A stretch of 64,000 nt of DNA from contig NZ_LMRZ01000001.1 of the NCBI RefSeq assembly GCF_001428305.1, positions 372,289 through 436,288 of the forward strand, in the 5' to 3' direction. Both the position numbers and the translations under genes were made by a program. This document shows, in pieces, positions 40,558 to 48,541 of the stretch. This DNA is from Janibacter sp. Soil728. Lineage in GTDB: Bacteria; Actinomycetota; Actinomycetes; Actinomycetales; Dermatophilaceae. A model generated the notes under the pieces. The model had not been told where the DNA came from. It made no database searches and saw only the letters and a list, made by a program, of their open reading frames with translations. Numbering within the stretch: the stretch's first letter is position 1; every line of letters starts with the position of its first letter.

Positions 40558-42030
40558 TCACCCGACGGAGAAGTCCGCCATCATCATTCGGTCCTCGTGC
40601 TCGAGGTTGTGGCAGTGCAGGACGTACCGCCCGCGGAATCCCTCGATCGGCACGAGCACCTCGGCGCGGGAGGTCGGGCCGATGTCGATGGTGTCCTTCC
40701 ACGCCGGCGCCCCGTCCTGGTCGACCTGGAAGTGCACGAGGTGGGCGTGCACCGGGTGGTGCACGTCGGTGGTGAAGCGCCACCGCTCGACGGTGCCGAG
40801 CTCGGCGCCGAAGAGGTCCTCCCCGGGACGGTAGGGCTGCCCGTTGATCGACCACATGGGCAGTGACCGGTCGTTGCCGGAGTGCGAACCGTGTCCGCCG
40901 GGCATGGGCTGGCCGAGGGCGAGGTGGAAGTCTCGGGTCGTGACCACGAGCGATGGGTCGATCCGCTCGATCGTGGACAGCCGCTCGGGCACGTGGGAGT
41001 CGTCCGTGGCCCGCCGGGCGACGTCGAGGCGCATCACCTGCGCCATCGCGCCGTCGCCGAGCCGGTTGACGAGGGTGACCTGCTCACCGACGCCGTACTG
41101 GGAGAAGTCGATGACAACATCCGCTCGCTCGGCCGGCGCGAGGGTCAGCGTCGAACGGTGGTGGGGTTTGGTGAGCAACCCCTGGTCGGTGCCGACCTGG
41201 ACGATGTCCTGCCCTGGGTCGAGGGCCAGCTCGAGCCGTCGAGCGTTGCAGGCGTTGAGGATCCGCAGCCGGTACCGCGCTGCGTCGACGTCGAGACGCG
41301 GCCACGGAGTGCCGTTGACGAGCATGACGTCGCCGAGCAGACCGCCGTGATAGCGGTGGTCGATCGCCCCGTCGACGACCGGGTAGACGAGCTCTGCGTC
41401 CTCGCCGAAGGACCGGTCGGTGAGGACGAGCGTCAGCTCGCGCTCACCGCGGGGCAGCCCGAGATCGACCTCGGCAGGGTCGCGCAGCACGACGGCTCCC
41501 GCCATGCCGGCGTAGACATTCGGCCCCGTGCGGTCCATCGCGTGGTCGTGGTACCAGAGCGTCGCCGCGCGCTGGTCGAGCGGGTACCGGTACTCGCGCT
41601 CCCTGCCCGGCTGCACGAGGTCGGTCGGGTAGCCGTCGTGCTCGGGCCGGGTCACGCCACCGTGCAGGTGGTTGACGACCGGGACGTCGAGCTCGTTGCG
41701 GACCGTCAGGGCGAGGGGATCCCCCTTCGTCGCCTCGATCGTCGGCCCGGGGAAGAGCCCGTCGTACCCCGCGATCTCCGTCGTGCGACCGGGAAGGATC
41801 TCGATCCCCTTGCGCCGCACCGTGACCCGCGCCCTGCCGTCCCGATCGGGACGAAGGGGGGTCAACCGCGGAAGCTCCGTGACGAAGGGAGCGGGCAGCG
41901 GCACCCTGCTCGGCAGCAGCGCCCCGGTCGAGCCGCCGGGAGAGGTCAGGGCCAGGCCGCACGCGGTGAGGCCGACCCCGGAGACGATGCCTCCGGAGAG
42001 GGTGAAGAGCTGGCGACGGGACAGGCTCAC
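40558..42030 (-). CDS. Tat-exported multicopper oxidase
   Basis: 490 residues. The N-terminus SLSRRQLFTLSGG is a twin-arginine signal followed by a lipobox-like LTAC. Copper-binding motifs: HLHGG, LWYHDHAMDRTG, HPVHAHLVHF and HCHNLEHEDRMM, covering types 1, 2 and 3 copper. Resembles CueO/SufI-type oxidases acting outside the membrane on Cu(I) or organic substrates. GTG 42030 with GAAGGGAG upstream; it overlaps the stop of the membrane protein gene before it (GTGA). Its 3' end lies 21 bp from the end of the convergent vapC gene. Confidence 0.88.
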   Translation of the reverse strand: MSLSRRQLFTLSGGIVSGVGLTACGLALTSPGGSTGALLPSRVPLPAPFVTELPRLTPLRPDRDGRARVTVRRKGIEILPGRTTEIAGYDGLFPGPTIEATKGDPLALTVRNELDVPVVNHLHGGVTRPEHDGYPTDLVQPGREREYRYPLDQRAATLWYHDHAMDRTGPNVYAGMAGAVVLRDPAEVDLGLPRGERELTLVLTDRSFGEDAELVYPVVDGAIDHRYHGGLLGDVMLVNGTPWPRLDVDAARYRLRILNACNARRLELALDPGQDIVQVGTDQGLLTKPHHRSTLTLAPAERADVVIDFSQYGVGEQVTLVNRLGDGAMAQVMRLDVARRATDDSHVPERLSTIERIDPSLVVTTRDFHLALGQPMPGGHGSHSGNDRSLPMWSINGQPYRPGEDLFGAELGTVERWRFTTDVHHPVHAHLVHFQVDQDGAPAWKDTIDIGPTSRAEVLVPIEGFRGRYVLHCHNLEHEDRMMMADFSVG

Positions 42031-42404
42031 CGGGTCGCTCCCTTCGTCCACGGCCAGATCGCCAGGCACACGGCGAGGGCCACGAGCAGCACCCCGAGCG
42101 GGATGTGCACGGCGAGCAGCCTGGCGTGGCCGATCGCGACCTGGGCGGTCGTGAGCACGCCGAGGGCGACGCTGCCGATCCCGACCCACGGTCTGCGGGT
42201 GAGGACCGCGAGCAGCAGGCCGACGGCTGCCGTCGCCATGGTCGGCAGGACGAGGATCCCGCCGGCGATCGAGTGCAGGTCGAAGGCCGCCCAGCTGCCC
42301 TGGAGGAAGGACCCGATCGAGATCGGCTGCAGGACGAAGAGGATCGCCTGCGGGATGGTCAGCACGCGGAAGATCCACAGGGTCGCGAGGGCCGGGGAGG
42401 ACAT
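42027..42404 (-). CDS. Small four-helix membrane protein coupled to the multicopper oxidase
   Basis: 125 residues, four hydrophobic segments (about 8-24, 40-64, 70-90, 95-115). No family recognised with certainty. Conserved-looking His residues (LHSIAGG, GHARLLAVHIPLG) could bind heme or copper, as in small cytochrome b-like proteins, but this is speculation. ATG 42404 is favoured; a longer frame to 42452 exists. Overlaps the oxidase start by four bases, so the two products probably act together at the membrane. Confidence 0.6.
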   Translation of the reverse strand: MSSPALATLWIFRVLTIPQAILFVLQPISIGSFLQGSWAAFDLHSIAGGILVLPTMATAAVGLLLAVLTRRPWVGIGSVALGVLTTAQVAIGHARLLAVHIPLGVLLVALAVCLAIWPWTKGATR

Positions 42405-42493
42405 GTCATCGACGCTATGGACGGGGACGGCCAAGGACCATGGGCCGGACACCCCGGACGGAGGTGGGGCTCGCCCCCCTTCCGCCGTCGGGC

Positions 42494-42524
42494 TTGACCC
42501 TCACGCGACGTGAGGCAGCAGGCT
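42494..42524 (+). promoter_or_regulatory. MerR/TipA-type promoter-operator
   Basis: TTGACC (-35, 42494-42499) and CAGGCT (-10, 42519-42524) are 19 bp apart, the long spacer typical of MerR-controlled promoters. Within the spacer lies the palindrome CCTCACG-CGA-CGTGAGG (42498-42514). Probably autoregulates the following gene. Confidence 0.65.
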
Positions 42525-42566
42525 CTTGCCATGACCAAGATCGCGCGGCTGTCGCAGACTGGCCTC

Positions 42567-43325
42567 ATGGAGGCGCTCACGGTGGGACAGGTGGCCGAGA
42601 CCTTCGGCGTGACGGTGCGGACGCTGCACCACTACGACGAGGTCGGGCTGCTGCACCCGAGCGAGCGCACCCCTGCGGGCTATCGGCTCTACACCGCAGG
42701 CGACCTGGAGCGGCTGAGCACGATCGTCGTCTACCGACGGCTGGGGTTCCGGCTGGAGGAGATCGGCGAGCTGCTGGCTGCCGAGGGCGCCGAGGTGATC
42801 GACCACCTGCGGCGGCAGCGCGACGAGGTCAGGTCCAGGTTGGCGGAGATGGCCGACCTGGTCGATGCGATCGATCGACGACTGGAGGCAGAGATGAAGG
42901 ACCAGCCCGCAACGACCGAAGACCTCAAGGAGCTCTTCGGCGACGGCTACAACGAGGACTACCAGGCCGAGGCGCAGGAGCGCTGGGGCGACACCGACAA
43001 GTGGGCGCAGTCCCAGCAGCGCACCAAGGACATGACGCCCGCACAGTGGGCGGAGGTCAAGGCCGAGACCGAGGGCTTCGAGTCGGACCTCGGGGCGGCG
43101 GTCCGTGCCGGGACGCCGGTCGACGGCGACGCCGCGGCTGCCCTGGCCGAGCGGCACCGGGCGAGCATCGATCGCTTCTACGACTGCGACCACGAGTTCC
43201 AGGTCTGCCTGGCGCAGATGTACCTCTCGGACCCGCGGTTCACCGCGCACTACGAGGACATCGAGCCCGGCACCGCCCAGTGGCTGCACGACGCGATCGT
43301 GAGCAACGCGGCCAACGCCGGCTGA
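42567..43325 (+). CDS. TipAL-type MerR regulator with TipAS drug-binding domain
   Basis: 252 residues. MerR winged helix (about 4-72) with VGQVAETFGVTVRTLHHYDE and a coiled-coil dimer helix, then a TipAS domain (about 110-250) beginning LKELFGDGYNEDYQAEA and containing HRASIDRFYDCDHEFQ. TipA proteins bind thiopeptide antibiotics or other drugs and activate their own promoter. The MEALTVGQ start at 42567 fits the family, but ATG 42531, seven bases after the -10, could give a leaderless start with 12 more residues. The end carries a duplicated segment that feeds the REP-like element downstream. Confidence 0.88.
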   Translation: MEALTVGQVAETFGVTVRTLHHYDEVGLLHPSERTPAGYRLYTAGDLERLSTIVVYRRLGFRLEEIGELLAAEGAEVIDHLRRQRDEVRSRLAEMADLVDAIDRRLEAEMKDQPATTEDLKELFGDGYNEDYQAEAQERWGDTDKWAQSQQRTKDMTPAQWAEVKAETEGFESDLGAAVRAGTPVDGDAAAALAERHRASIDRFYDCDHEFQVCLAQMYLSDPRFTAHYEDIEPGTAQWLHDAIVSNAANAG

Positions 43326-43346
43326 GCCGCAGGCGCGGCAAACTGC

Positions 43347-43451
43347 GCCAACGCCGGCTGAGGTGAGACGAGCGCCAGCGAGGAGCCTCGAAGCCACGGT
43401 GGCTTCGAGGCTTCGGCCGTGGACGGCCTACGCACCTCAGCCAGCGTTGGC
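43347..43451. repeat. Nested inverted repeat (REP-like family 2, complete copy)
   Basis: Outer arms 43347-43365 and 43433-43451 match at 18 of 19 positions (GCCAACGCYGGCTGAGGTG). The inner hairpin 43385-43396/43400-43411 has perfect 12-bp arms (GCCTCGAAGCCA). It spans the 3' ends of the convergent MerR and DUF5701 genes; the right arm encodes the last codons of the latter. A 16-bp direct copy of the outer arm is at 43311-43326. Confidence 0.75.
43385..43411. terminator. Bidirectional hairpin between MerR and DUF5701 genes
   Basis: Perfect 12-bp stem with a 3-nt loop at the core of the REP-like element. Suitable as a terminator for both converging genes. Confidence 0.6.
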
Positions 43452-44069
43452 TGCGCGTGCCGCGGCCGAGGCGAAACCGAGCCACGTGTGCCGGTTGCCC
43501 GCCCAGCACCACCCGACCTTGGGTGCACCCTTGCGCGCCGCGCCGTCACGGCCGGTGCCGTTGCTGATCCACAGGGCCGGGGTCCGCGAGTCCAGGCCCG
43601 CTCCCTTCGCCTTGGGCTTGCGCGAGGCGATCGTCATGAAGCACCGGTTGCGCTCGAGCCACTGCGGCTCCTGCAGCAGCCAGCTGATCCCCTCGCTCAC
43701 GGTGAGCGGGTGGCGGCCGCGCTCGCGGATCGCGGGCAGTGCCTCGTCCGGGGACCAGTTGGCCATCTCGTCACCGCGCTCGAGGCCGGTGACCCAGTAG
43801 AGCGGTGCGTCCGGGACGACCTCGCCCTCGATCGGCACGAAGTCGTCGAGGTCCGTCAGGTCCTCGACGACGAAGCCGGGCGTGTCCCCGAGGGCCAGCA
43901 GGCGGGCGAGGTCGGCCGCAGACACGAGCGAAGGGTGGACCACCAGCACGCCGTCGCCCCCAGGGGCGTCGGGGACGAGGTCGGCGAAGGCGGCGTCGGT
44001 GATCCCGGCGAGGGCGGGCACCCCGAGCTCGACGAGGCAGGCGGTCTGGGTGGCGGCGTCGGCGGTCAT
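43437..44069 (-). CDS. DUF5701-like protein
   Basis: 210 residues, soluble. Contains PLYWVTGLERGDEMANWSPD, TVSEGISWLLQEP and ERNRCFMTIASRKPK, a combination I associate with DUF5701, an actinobacterial family of unknown function. ATG 44069 is chosen because homology-like sequence begins there (MTADAATQTACLVELGV); the frame stays open to 44165. No operon partner: it is convergent with the MerR gene and divergent from the CHRD gene. Its final codons are part of a REP-like repeat. Confidence 0.65.
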   Translation of the reverse strand: MTADAATQTACLVELGVPALAGITDAAFADLVPDAPGGDGVLVVHPSLVSAADLARLLALGDTPGFVVEDLTDLDDFVPIEGEVVPDAPLYWVTGLERGDEMANWSPDEALPAIRERGRHPLTVSEGISWLLQEPQWLERNRCFMTIASRKPKAKGAGLDSRTPALWISNGTGRDGAARKGAPKVGWCWAGNRHTWLGFASAAARAANAG

Positions 44070-44194
44070 CGTCGGTGCAACGAGGGGCCGGAAAACTTTC
44101 TTCCCCACAGTCCAATCCGGATCGGCAGCGGGTCCGAACCCCCTCCTGCCACATCGAGGCGGCACCTGGTCGCCGGGCTACAGGAGGACTTCCA

Positions 44195-44959
44195 ATGCGC
44201 ACCTCACGAATCGCCACCATCGCCGCGACCGCCGCCCTGGTCGGTCTGCCCCTGCTCGCGAGCCCCGCCAGTGCCGAAGGGCACGGGGGCGGTGAGCTGA
44301 CGGCCACCTTGTCCCAGCTCAACGACTCCGGCGCCTCGGGCACCGCGTGGGCCAAGGTGACGGGTAACCAGGTCGAGATCAAGCTCGACACCAAGGGCCT
44401 GCTCGCCGGCGCCCCGCACGCCCAGCACATCCACATCGGCGGGACCAACACCTGCCCGACGAACGGGCAGACGGGCACCGGCGCCGACGGGGCCCTGACG
44501 ACCACCGACGGAGCGGCCCAGTACGGCGCCGTCGCGGTCTCCCTGACCAAGACGGGCGGGATGACCGGGATGGACCACGCCCTGGACGTCGCGAACTTCC
44601 CGAGCGAGGGGGCCTACACCTACTCCCGCACGATCACCGTCGATGCAGCGGTTGCCAAGCAGATCGCCGCGGGTGACGGTGTCGTCGTCGTCCACGGCGT
44701 CGACCACGACGGCTCCGGCAAGTACGACGGAGCCGCGAAGTCGGACCTGGACCCGAAGCTGCCCGCCGAGGCCACCAACCCGGCCGCCTGCGGTGAGCTC
44801 AACGTCGCCCAGATGAACATGCCGCACGGCGGCGTCGAGACCGGTGGTTCCGACACCGCCGGTACCGAGTACGCCGGTGGGTTCGCCCTCGGTGCACTGG
44901 CACTGGGCCTGGGTGGGGTCGGTTTCGCCGCCACCCGTCGCATCAAGACCAACCGCTGA
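44195..44959 (+). CDS. Secreted CHRD-domain protein with C-terminal anchor helix
   Basis: 254 residues. Signal peptide (about 1-27, ending SPASAEG), a CHRD-like domain with HAQHIHIGGTN and VVVVHGVDHDG, then a Gly/Thr spacer and a C-terminal hydrophobic helix (about 228-247) followed by RRIKTNR. That tail looks like a cell-wall sorting signal, but I see no LPxTG; the nearest sequence is TAGTEYAGG. CAGGAGG precedes the ATG. The class F sortase gene starts 5 bp after the stop, so anchoring by it is plausible. Confidence 0.75.
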   Translation: MRTSRIATIAATAALVGLPLLASPASAEGHGGGELTATLSQLNDSGASGTAWAKVTGNQVEIKLDTKGLLAGAPHAQHIHIGGTNTCPTNGQTGTGADGALTTTDGAAQYGAVAVSLTKTGGMTGMDHALDVANFPSEGAYTYSRTITVDAAVAKQIAAGDGVVVVHGVDHDGSGKYDGAAKSDLDPKLPAEATNPAACGELNVAQMNMPHGGVETGGSDTAGTEYAGGFALGALALGLGGVGFAATRRIKTNR

Positions 44960-44964
44960 TCAAG

Positions 44965-45714
44965 ATGACGACCGAGCAGGCCGGAGGACGCCGAGGCCGA
45001 ACAGTAGCCGTGGTGGCGTCTGCCGGCCTGCTCCTGGCCGGCGCCGGGACCGTCGGGTGGGCAGCCACCCACCAGGTCCCGGCGCCCCCCATGCCCGTGG
45101 CCACCTCGAGCTCGAGCAGCAGCTCCAGCTCGAGCGTGGCCACGCCCACCAGGTCGTCGACCAGCTCGTCGACCAGCTCCTCCTCGGCGACGTCTTCGGC
45201 CGCACCTTCGACGACGCCGGCAGCGCCCCCTTCGCCCACCACGGCGGAGCCGCTCGCCAGGTCCAAGCCCACCGCGGTCCGGCTGCCGGGCATCGACGTG
45301 GACTCACCGATCCACGGACTCGGTCTGGACGCCCAGGGCCAGCTGAAGGTGCCGTCGGGCGAGCGGTACGACGAGGTCGCCTGGTACGACGGCTCGCCCA
45401 CACCTGGTGAGGTCGGGCCGGCGGTCCTCGAGGGGCACGTCACCGGGTCCGGCCACGATCCCTCCGTCTTCTTCGAGCTGGGGGCGACGAAGAAGGGGGA
45501 TCTGGTCGAGGTGGACCGCGCGGACGGCAGCACGGCGACCTTCAAGGTCACCGATGTGCGCAAGTACCCGAAGGCCGACTTCCCGCGCGTCGACGTGTAC
45601 GGCGCGACGGCGGGCCCCGAGCTGCGGATCATCACCTGCGGCGGCACCTACGACGGCGCGGCCCGACGGCACCTCGACAATGTCGTCGTCTTCGCCAAGC
45701 TCGTGGAGGACTGA
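44965..45714 (+). CDS. Class F sortase
   Basis: 249 residues. N-terminal transmembrane helix (about 12-33), a Ser/Thr/Pro-rich spacer (about 45-95), and a sortase domain (about 100-247) with catalytic His in LEGHVTGSG, Cys in RIITCGGTYD and Arg in AARRHLDN. Class F sortases are found in actinobacteria and join or anchor surface proteins. Adjacent to the CHRD protein, its likely substrate. The serine-rich linker uses repetitive AGC/TCG codons. Confidence 0.9.
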   Translation: MTTEQAGGRRGRTVAVVASAGLLLAGAGTVGWAATHQVPAPPMPVATSSSSSSSSSSVATPTRSSTSSSTSSSSATSSAAPSTTPAAPPSPTTAEPLARSKPTAVRLPGIDVDSPIHGLGLDAQGQLKVPSGERYDEVAWYDGSPTPGEVGPAVLEGHVTGSGHDPSVFFELGATKKGDLVEVDRADGSTATFKVTDVRKYPKADFPRVDVYGATAGPELRIITCGGTYDGAARRHLDNVVVFAKLVED

Positions 45715-45815
45715 GCAGGCAGGATGTCGAGGACGCCTCGTCGGCTCCGACGTCCGGGGTGTCATGGCCATCACGGCCGATCACCGACACCGCCGCCGGC
45801 GGCAGGAGGCACCAC

Positions 45816-46208
45816 GTGAAGTTCGTCATCCTCATCCACTCCACCCCCGAGCCGTGGGGGCACCCCACCGGTGACTTCGTCGCCGAGCACCAGGCCCTGC
45901 CGCAGGAGCAGCGCGACGACATGAACGCGCACTTCGACCAGGTGCTCACCCAGCTGCAGGAAGCCGGTGAGCTCGTCGGCGGTGAGGCCCTGGGCGACCC
46001 GCGCAGCTCCACGCTCTTCCGCTGGGCCGACGGCGACCCGATCGCCTCCGACGGTCCCTACGCGGAGACCAAGGAGCAGTTCGCCGGGTTCTTCCTCATC
46101 GACGTCGCCAGCCGTGAGCGAGCCGAGGAGATCGCCGCCCACTTCGCCGGCCCCGGCGAGACGATCGAGCTTCGTCCGACGATGTGGCCGGGCGGCGACG
46201 AGCAGTGA
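45816..46208 (+). CDS. YCII-related (DGPF) protein
   Basis: 130 residues, ferredoxin-like fold. Contains MKFVILIHSTPE at the start, SDGPYAETKEQFAGFFLIDV (the DGPF motif) and a final ELRPTMWPGGDEQ. Such proteins are regularly encoded next to ECF42-type sigma factors; their function is unknown. GTG 45816 has AGGAGG upstream. Nineteen bp separate it from the sigma gene. Confidence 0.88.
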   Translation: MKFVILIHSTPEPWGHPTGDFVAEHQALPQEQRDDMNAHFDQVLTQLQEAGELVGGEALGDPRSSTLFRWADGDPIASDGPYAETKEQFAGFFLIDVASRERAEEIAAHFAGPGETIELRPTMWPGGDEQ

Positions 46209-46212
46209 CGAG

Positions 46213-46259
46213 CACGCTGGCTGAGGTGTGAGTCCGCGCAGCGGGCGAGCCTCGAAGCC
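46213..46259 (+). repeat. REP-like family 2, partial copy at the sigma gene start
   Basis: ACGCTGGCTGAGGTG (46214-46228), an 18-bp gap and GAGCCTCGAAGCC (46247-46259) repeat the left half of the element at 43347-43395, which has a 17-bp gap. The GTG start of the sigma factor gene lies inside it. Confidence 0.7.
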
Positions 46260-47535
46260 CGGCGAGGACGTCTGGCGGGAGCACACCGCCGACGTCCTCG
46301 CCGCGCTCGTGCGACGCAGCGGCGACTTCGGTGCGTGCGAGGACGCTGTCCAGGAGGCGCTGCTCGCCGCGTCCCAGCAGTGGCCGGTCGACGGGACCCC
46401 CGAGGACCCCAAGGCATGGCTGGTCCGAGTGGCCTCCCGCCGACTGATCGACGGCCACCGCAGCACCACCTCCCGGGAGCGAAGGGAGGAGGCCGAGTCC
46501 CGCTCTGCCGCACCGCTTCTCGACGGGCCGGTGCCCGACGGGCTGGTGTTCGGCAGTGCGGTCGCGCCGGGCGAGGACGACACGCTGCGGATGTGCATGC
46601 TCTGCGCGCACCCCGACCTGAGCGATGCCTCCCGCGTGGCGCTCACCCTGCGCGCCGTCGCCGGGCTGACGACGGCGCAGGTCGCGGCCTGCTTCCTCGT
46701 GCCCGAGGCGACGATGGCGCAGCGGATCAGTCGGGCCAAGGCGACGATCAGGGGCAGCGATGCTCCCTTCGCCCCGCCGACGCAGGATGACGCGGTGGCG
46801 CGGCTGCACGCCGTCCGACATGTCGTCTACCTCGTCTTCACCGCGGGGCACACGACCGCGGCCGGCGAGCGGCTCGTCGACACCGACCTGCAGCGCGAGG
46901 CGCTGCGCCTGGCCGAGCGGCTGCACCGAGCGCTGCCCCGCGACCCGGAGACCGCCGGCCTGCTCGCCCTGCTGCTCATCGACCACGCGCGCACGGACGC
47001 CCGGCAGGACGCGGCGGGCGACCTCATCCCCCTCGACGAGCAGGACCGCACGTGCTGGGACGACGCGGCCATCGCCCGCGGGGTCGCCCTCGTCGAGGAG
47101 TCGCTGACCAGAGGAGCGGTCGGCCCCTTCCAGCTGCAGGCCGCGATCGCCGCCGTCCACGGGGAGGCCACCACGGCGGGCGAGACCGACTGGCCGCAGA
47201 TCGAGGTGCTCTACCGGATGCTGCTGCGCATTGCGCCGTCGCCGATGGTCGAGCTCAATCTCGCTGCGGCAGTGGGGATGTCGCAGGGTCCTGCTGCCGG
47301 TCTGGCGGCCCTGGAGCCACTCCTCGACGACCCGCTCCTCGCGCGCGGCCACCGGATCCACGCCGTCCGGGCGCACCTGCTGGAGCGGGCGGGGCGTCGC
47401 GAGGAGGCCGCCGAGGCCTACCTGCTCGCAGCCAGCCGCACCCAGAGCATCCCTGAGCAGCGCTACCTCAATCGGCGGGCTGCCGCTCTCAGGATTCTCG
47501 GGTGGCCCGAGAATCCCGAAGCCCCGAAGTCTTGA
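46228..47535 (+). CDS. ECF sigma factor of the YCII-linked (ECF42-like) type
   Basis: 435 residues, much longer than simple ECF factors. Region 2 (about 15-85) includes GDFGACEDAVQEALLAASQQ, region 4 (about 125-180) includes LTTAQVAACFLVPEATMAQR, and the ~250-residue C-terminal extension with QAAIAAVHGEA and LNLAAAVGM is TPR-like as in ECF42 proteins. The extension is thought to regulate activity in place of an anti-sigma factor. GTG 46228 lies in a REP-like repeat that encodes about the first ten residues; no good ribosome-binding site is visible, so expression may be coupled to the YCII gene. Confidence 0.85.
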   Translation: MSPRSGRASKPGEDVWREHTADVLAALVRRSGDFGACEDAVQEALLAASQQWPVDGTPEDPKAWLVRVASRRLIDGHRSTTSRERREEAESRSAAPLLDGPVPDGLVFGSAVAPGEDDTLRMCMLCAHPDLSDASRVALTLRAVAGLTTAQVAACFLVPEATMAQRISRAKATIRGSDAPFAPPTQDDAVARLHAVRHVVYLVFTAGHTTAAGERLVDTDLQREALRLAERLHRALPRDPETAGLLALLLIDHARTDARQDAAGDLIPLDEQDRTCWDDAAIARGVALVEESLTRGAVGPFQLQAAIAAVHGEATTAGETDWPQIEVLYRMLLRIAPSPMVELNLAAAVGMSQGPAAGLAALEPLLDDPLLARGHRIHAVRAHLLERAGRREEAAEAYLLAASRTQSIPEQRYLNRRAAALRILGWPENPEAPKS

Positions 47536-47562
47536 CAACCTACAACCACACGGTTGTAGGTT
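47532..47562 (+). promoter_or_regulatory. Promoter with perfect ArsR-type operator
   Basis: TTGACA (47532-47537) is followed by AACCTACAACC-ACAC-GGTTGTAGGTT (47537-47562), a perfect inverted repeat with 11-bp arms that covers the -10 area. It ends 6 bp before the ATG of the regulator, indicating autorepression and probably a leaderless or very short-leader mRNA. Confidence 0.75.
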
Positions 47563-47568
47563 GGTCTC

Positions 47569-47916
47569 ATGACATCGAGCGACGAGGACCGGGCAGACGC
47601 CTTCTTCCACGCGCTCGCCGACAGCACCAGGCGCGACATCCTGCGCCGGGTGCTGGCCGGGGAGTACTCGGTGTCTGCCCTGGCCGTGGACTACCCGATG
47701 AGCTTCGCCGCCGTGCAGAAGCACGTGGCGGTGCTCGAGCGGGCAGGGCTGATCACCAAGCGCCGCAGTGGACGCGAGTCCCTGGCGAGCGGAGACGTCG
47801 AGGCCGTGCGAGCGGTCGGCGCGATGCTCACCGAGCTCGAGGACGTCTGGCGCGGACGGGTCAAGGGCATCGACGCCCTCCTGGCCCAGGACACCACCAC
47901 CGACACCACCACCTGA
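47569..47916 (+). CDS. ArsR-family regulator
   Basis: 115 residues. Winged helix with FHALADSTRRDILRRVLAGE, recognition helix SFAAVQKHVAVLERAGLI and wing ITKRRSGRESLASGD. No cysteine metal site, so it belongs to the non-metal ArsR group usually paired with AHSA1/SRPBCC genes. ATG 47569 sits immediately after the palindromic operator, leaving no room for a ribosome-binding site. The SRPBCC gene follows after 18 bp. Confidence 0.9.
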   Translation: MTSSDEDRADAFFHALADSTRRDILRRVLAGEYSVSALAVDYPMSFAAVQKHVAVLERAGLITKRRSGRESLASGDVEAVRAVGAMLTELEDVWRGRVKGIDALLAQDTTTDTTT

Positions 47917-47934
47917 CCCACCCAGGAGATCGCC

Positions 47935-48420
47935 ATGCCCCTCACCGATGTCACCACCGACCTCGACACCCGAACCCTCGTCATGACCTGCGACTTCCCC
48001 GTCACTCCCGAGCGCCTCTGGCAGGTGTGGGCCGACCCGCGCCAGCTCGAGCAGTGGTGGGGGCCAGAGACCTACCCGGCCACCGTCACCGAGCACGACC
48101 TGACTCCCGGGGGCCTCGTGAAGTACCACATGACCAGCCCGGAAGGGGAGAAGTTCCCCGGCGGCTGGGAGGTCATCGCCGTCGACGCCCCGCACCGGCT
48201 CGAGCTGCGCGACTTCTTCGCCGACGCCGACGGCAACCCGGTCGAGTCCGCGCCCGAGTCCCGGGTGGTCATCGAGATCACCGCGACCGACACCGGCGCC
48301 CGGATGGTCAACACCTCGACGTGGGAGTCCGCCGAGGACATGCAGAAGGTCCTCGACATGGGCATGGTCGAGGGCTCCACCTCCGCCGTGAGCCAGCTCG
48401 ACGCGCTGCTGGCCGCCTGA
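47935..48420 (+). CDS. SRPBCC (AHSA1-like) domain protein
   Basis: 161 residues. START-like hydrophobic-cavity fold: CDFPVTPERLWQVWADPRQL at the start, WWGPETYPATV, GGWEVIAVDAPHRLELRD and a C-terminal helix with GMVEGSTSAVSQLDALLA. Members bind small hydrophobic ligands and are typical partners of ArsR regulators of this kind. CAGGAGATCGCC precedes the ATG. The ligand is unknown. Closed by the long hairpin at 48445-48497. Confidence 0.88.
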   Translation: MPLTDVTTDLDTRTLVMTCDFPVTPERLWQVWADPRQLEQWWGPETYPATVTEHDLTPGGLVKYHMTSPEGEKFPGGWEVIAVDAPHRLELRDFFADADGNPVESAPESRVVIEITATDTGARMVNTSTWESAEDMQKVLDMGMVEGSTSAVSQLDALLAA

Positions 48421-48444
48421 CCCGAGCCACCGCCCCGCCCCTTC

Positions 48445-48497
48445 ACCCGGTGTTCGCCCGGAGGACCCGCACAGGTCCCCCCGGGCGAACACCGGGT
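48445..48497 (+). terminator. Long hairpin after the ArsR/SRPBCC operon
   Basis: Perfect 17-bp arms (48445-48461 ACCCGGTGTTCGCCCGG and 48481-48497) with a smaller GGACC/GGTCC hairpin in the loop. It stands 45 bp before the next ATG. Confidence 0.75.
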
Positions 48498-48541
48498 TGC
48501 TGGACTGCATGGACATCCCCTTCCCCTCGCCAAGGAGTCCC

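Noticed and set aside
45105-45190. AGC/TCG-rich repetitive stretch
   Set aside because: It is the serine-rich linker of the class F sortase, a low-complexity coding sequence and not a regulatory repeat.
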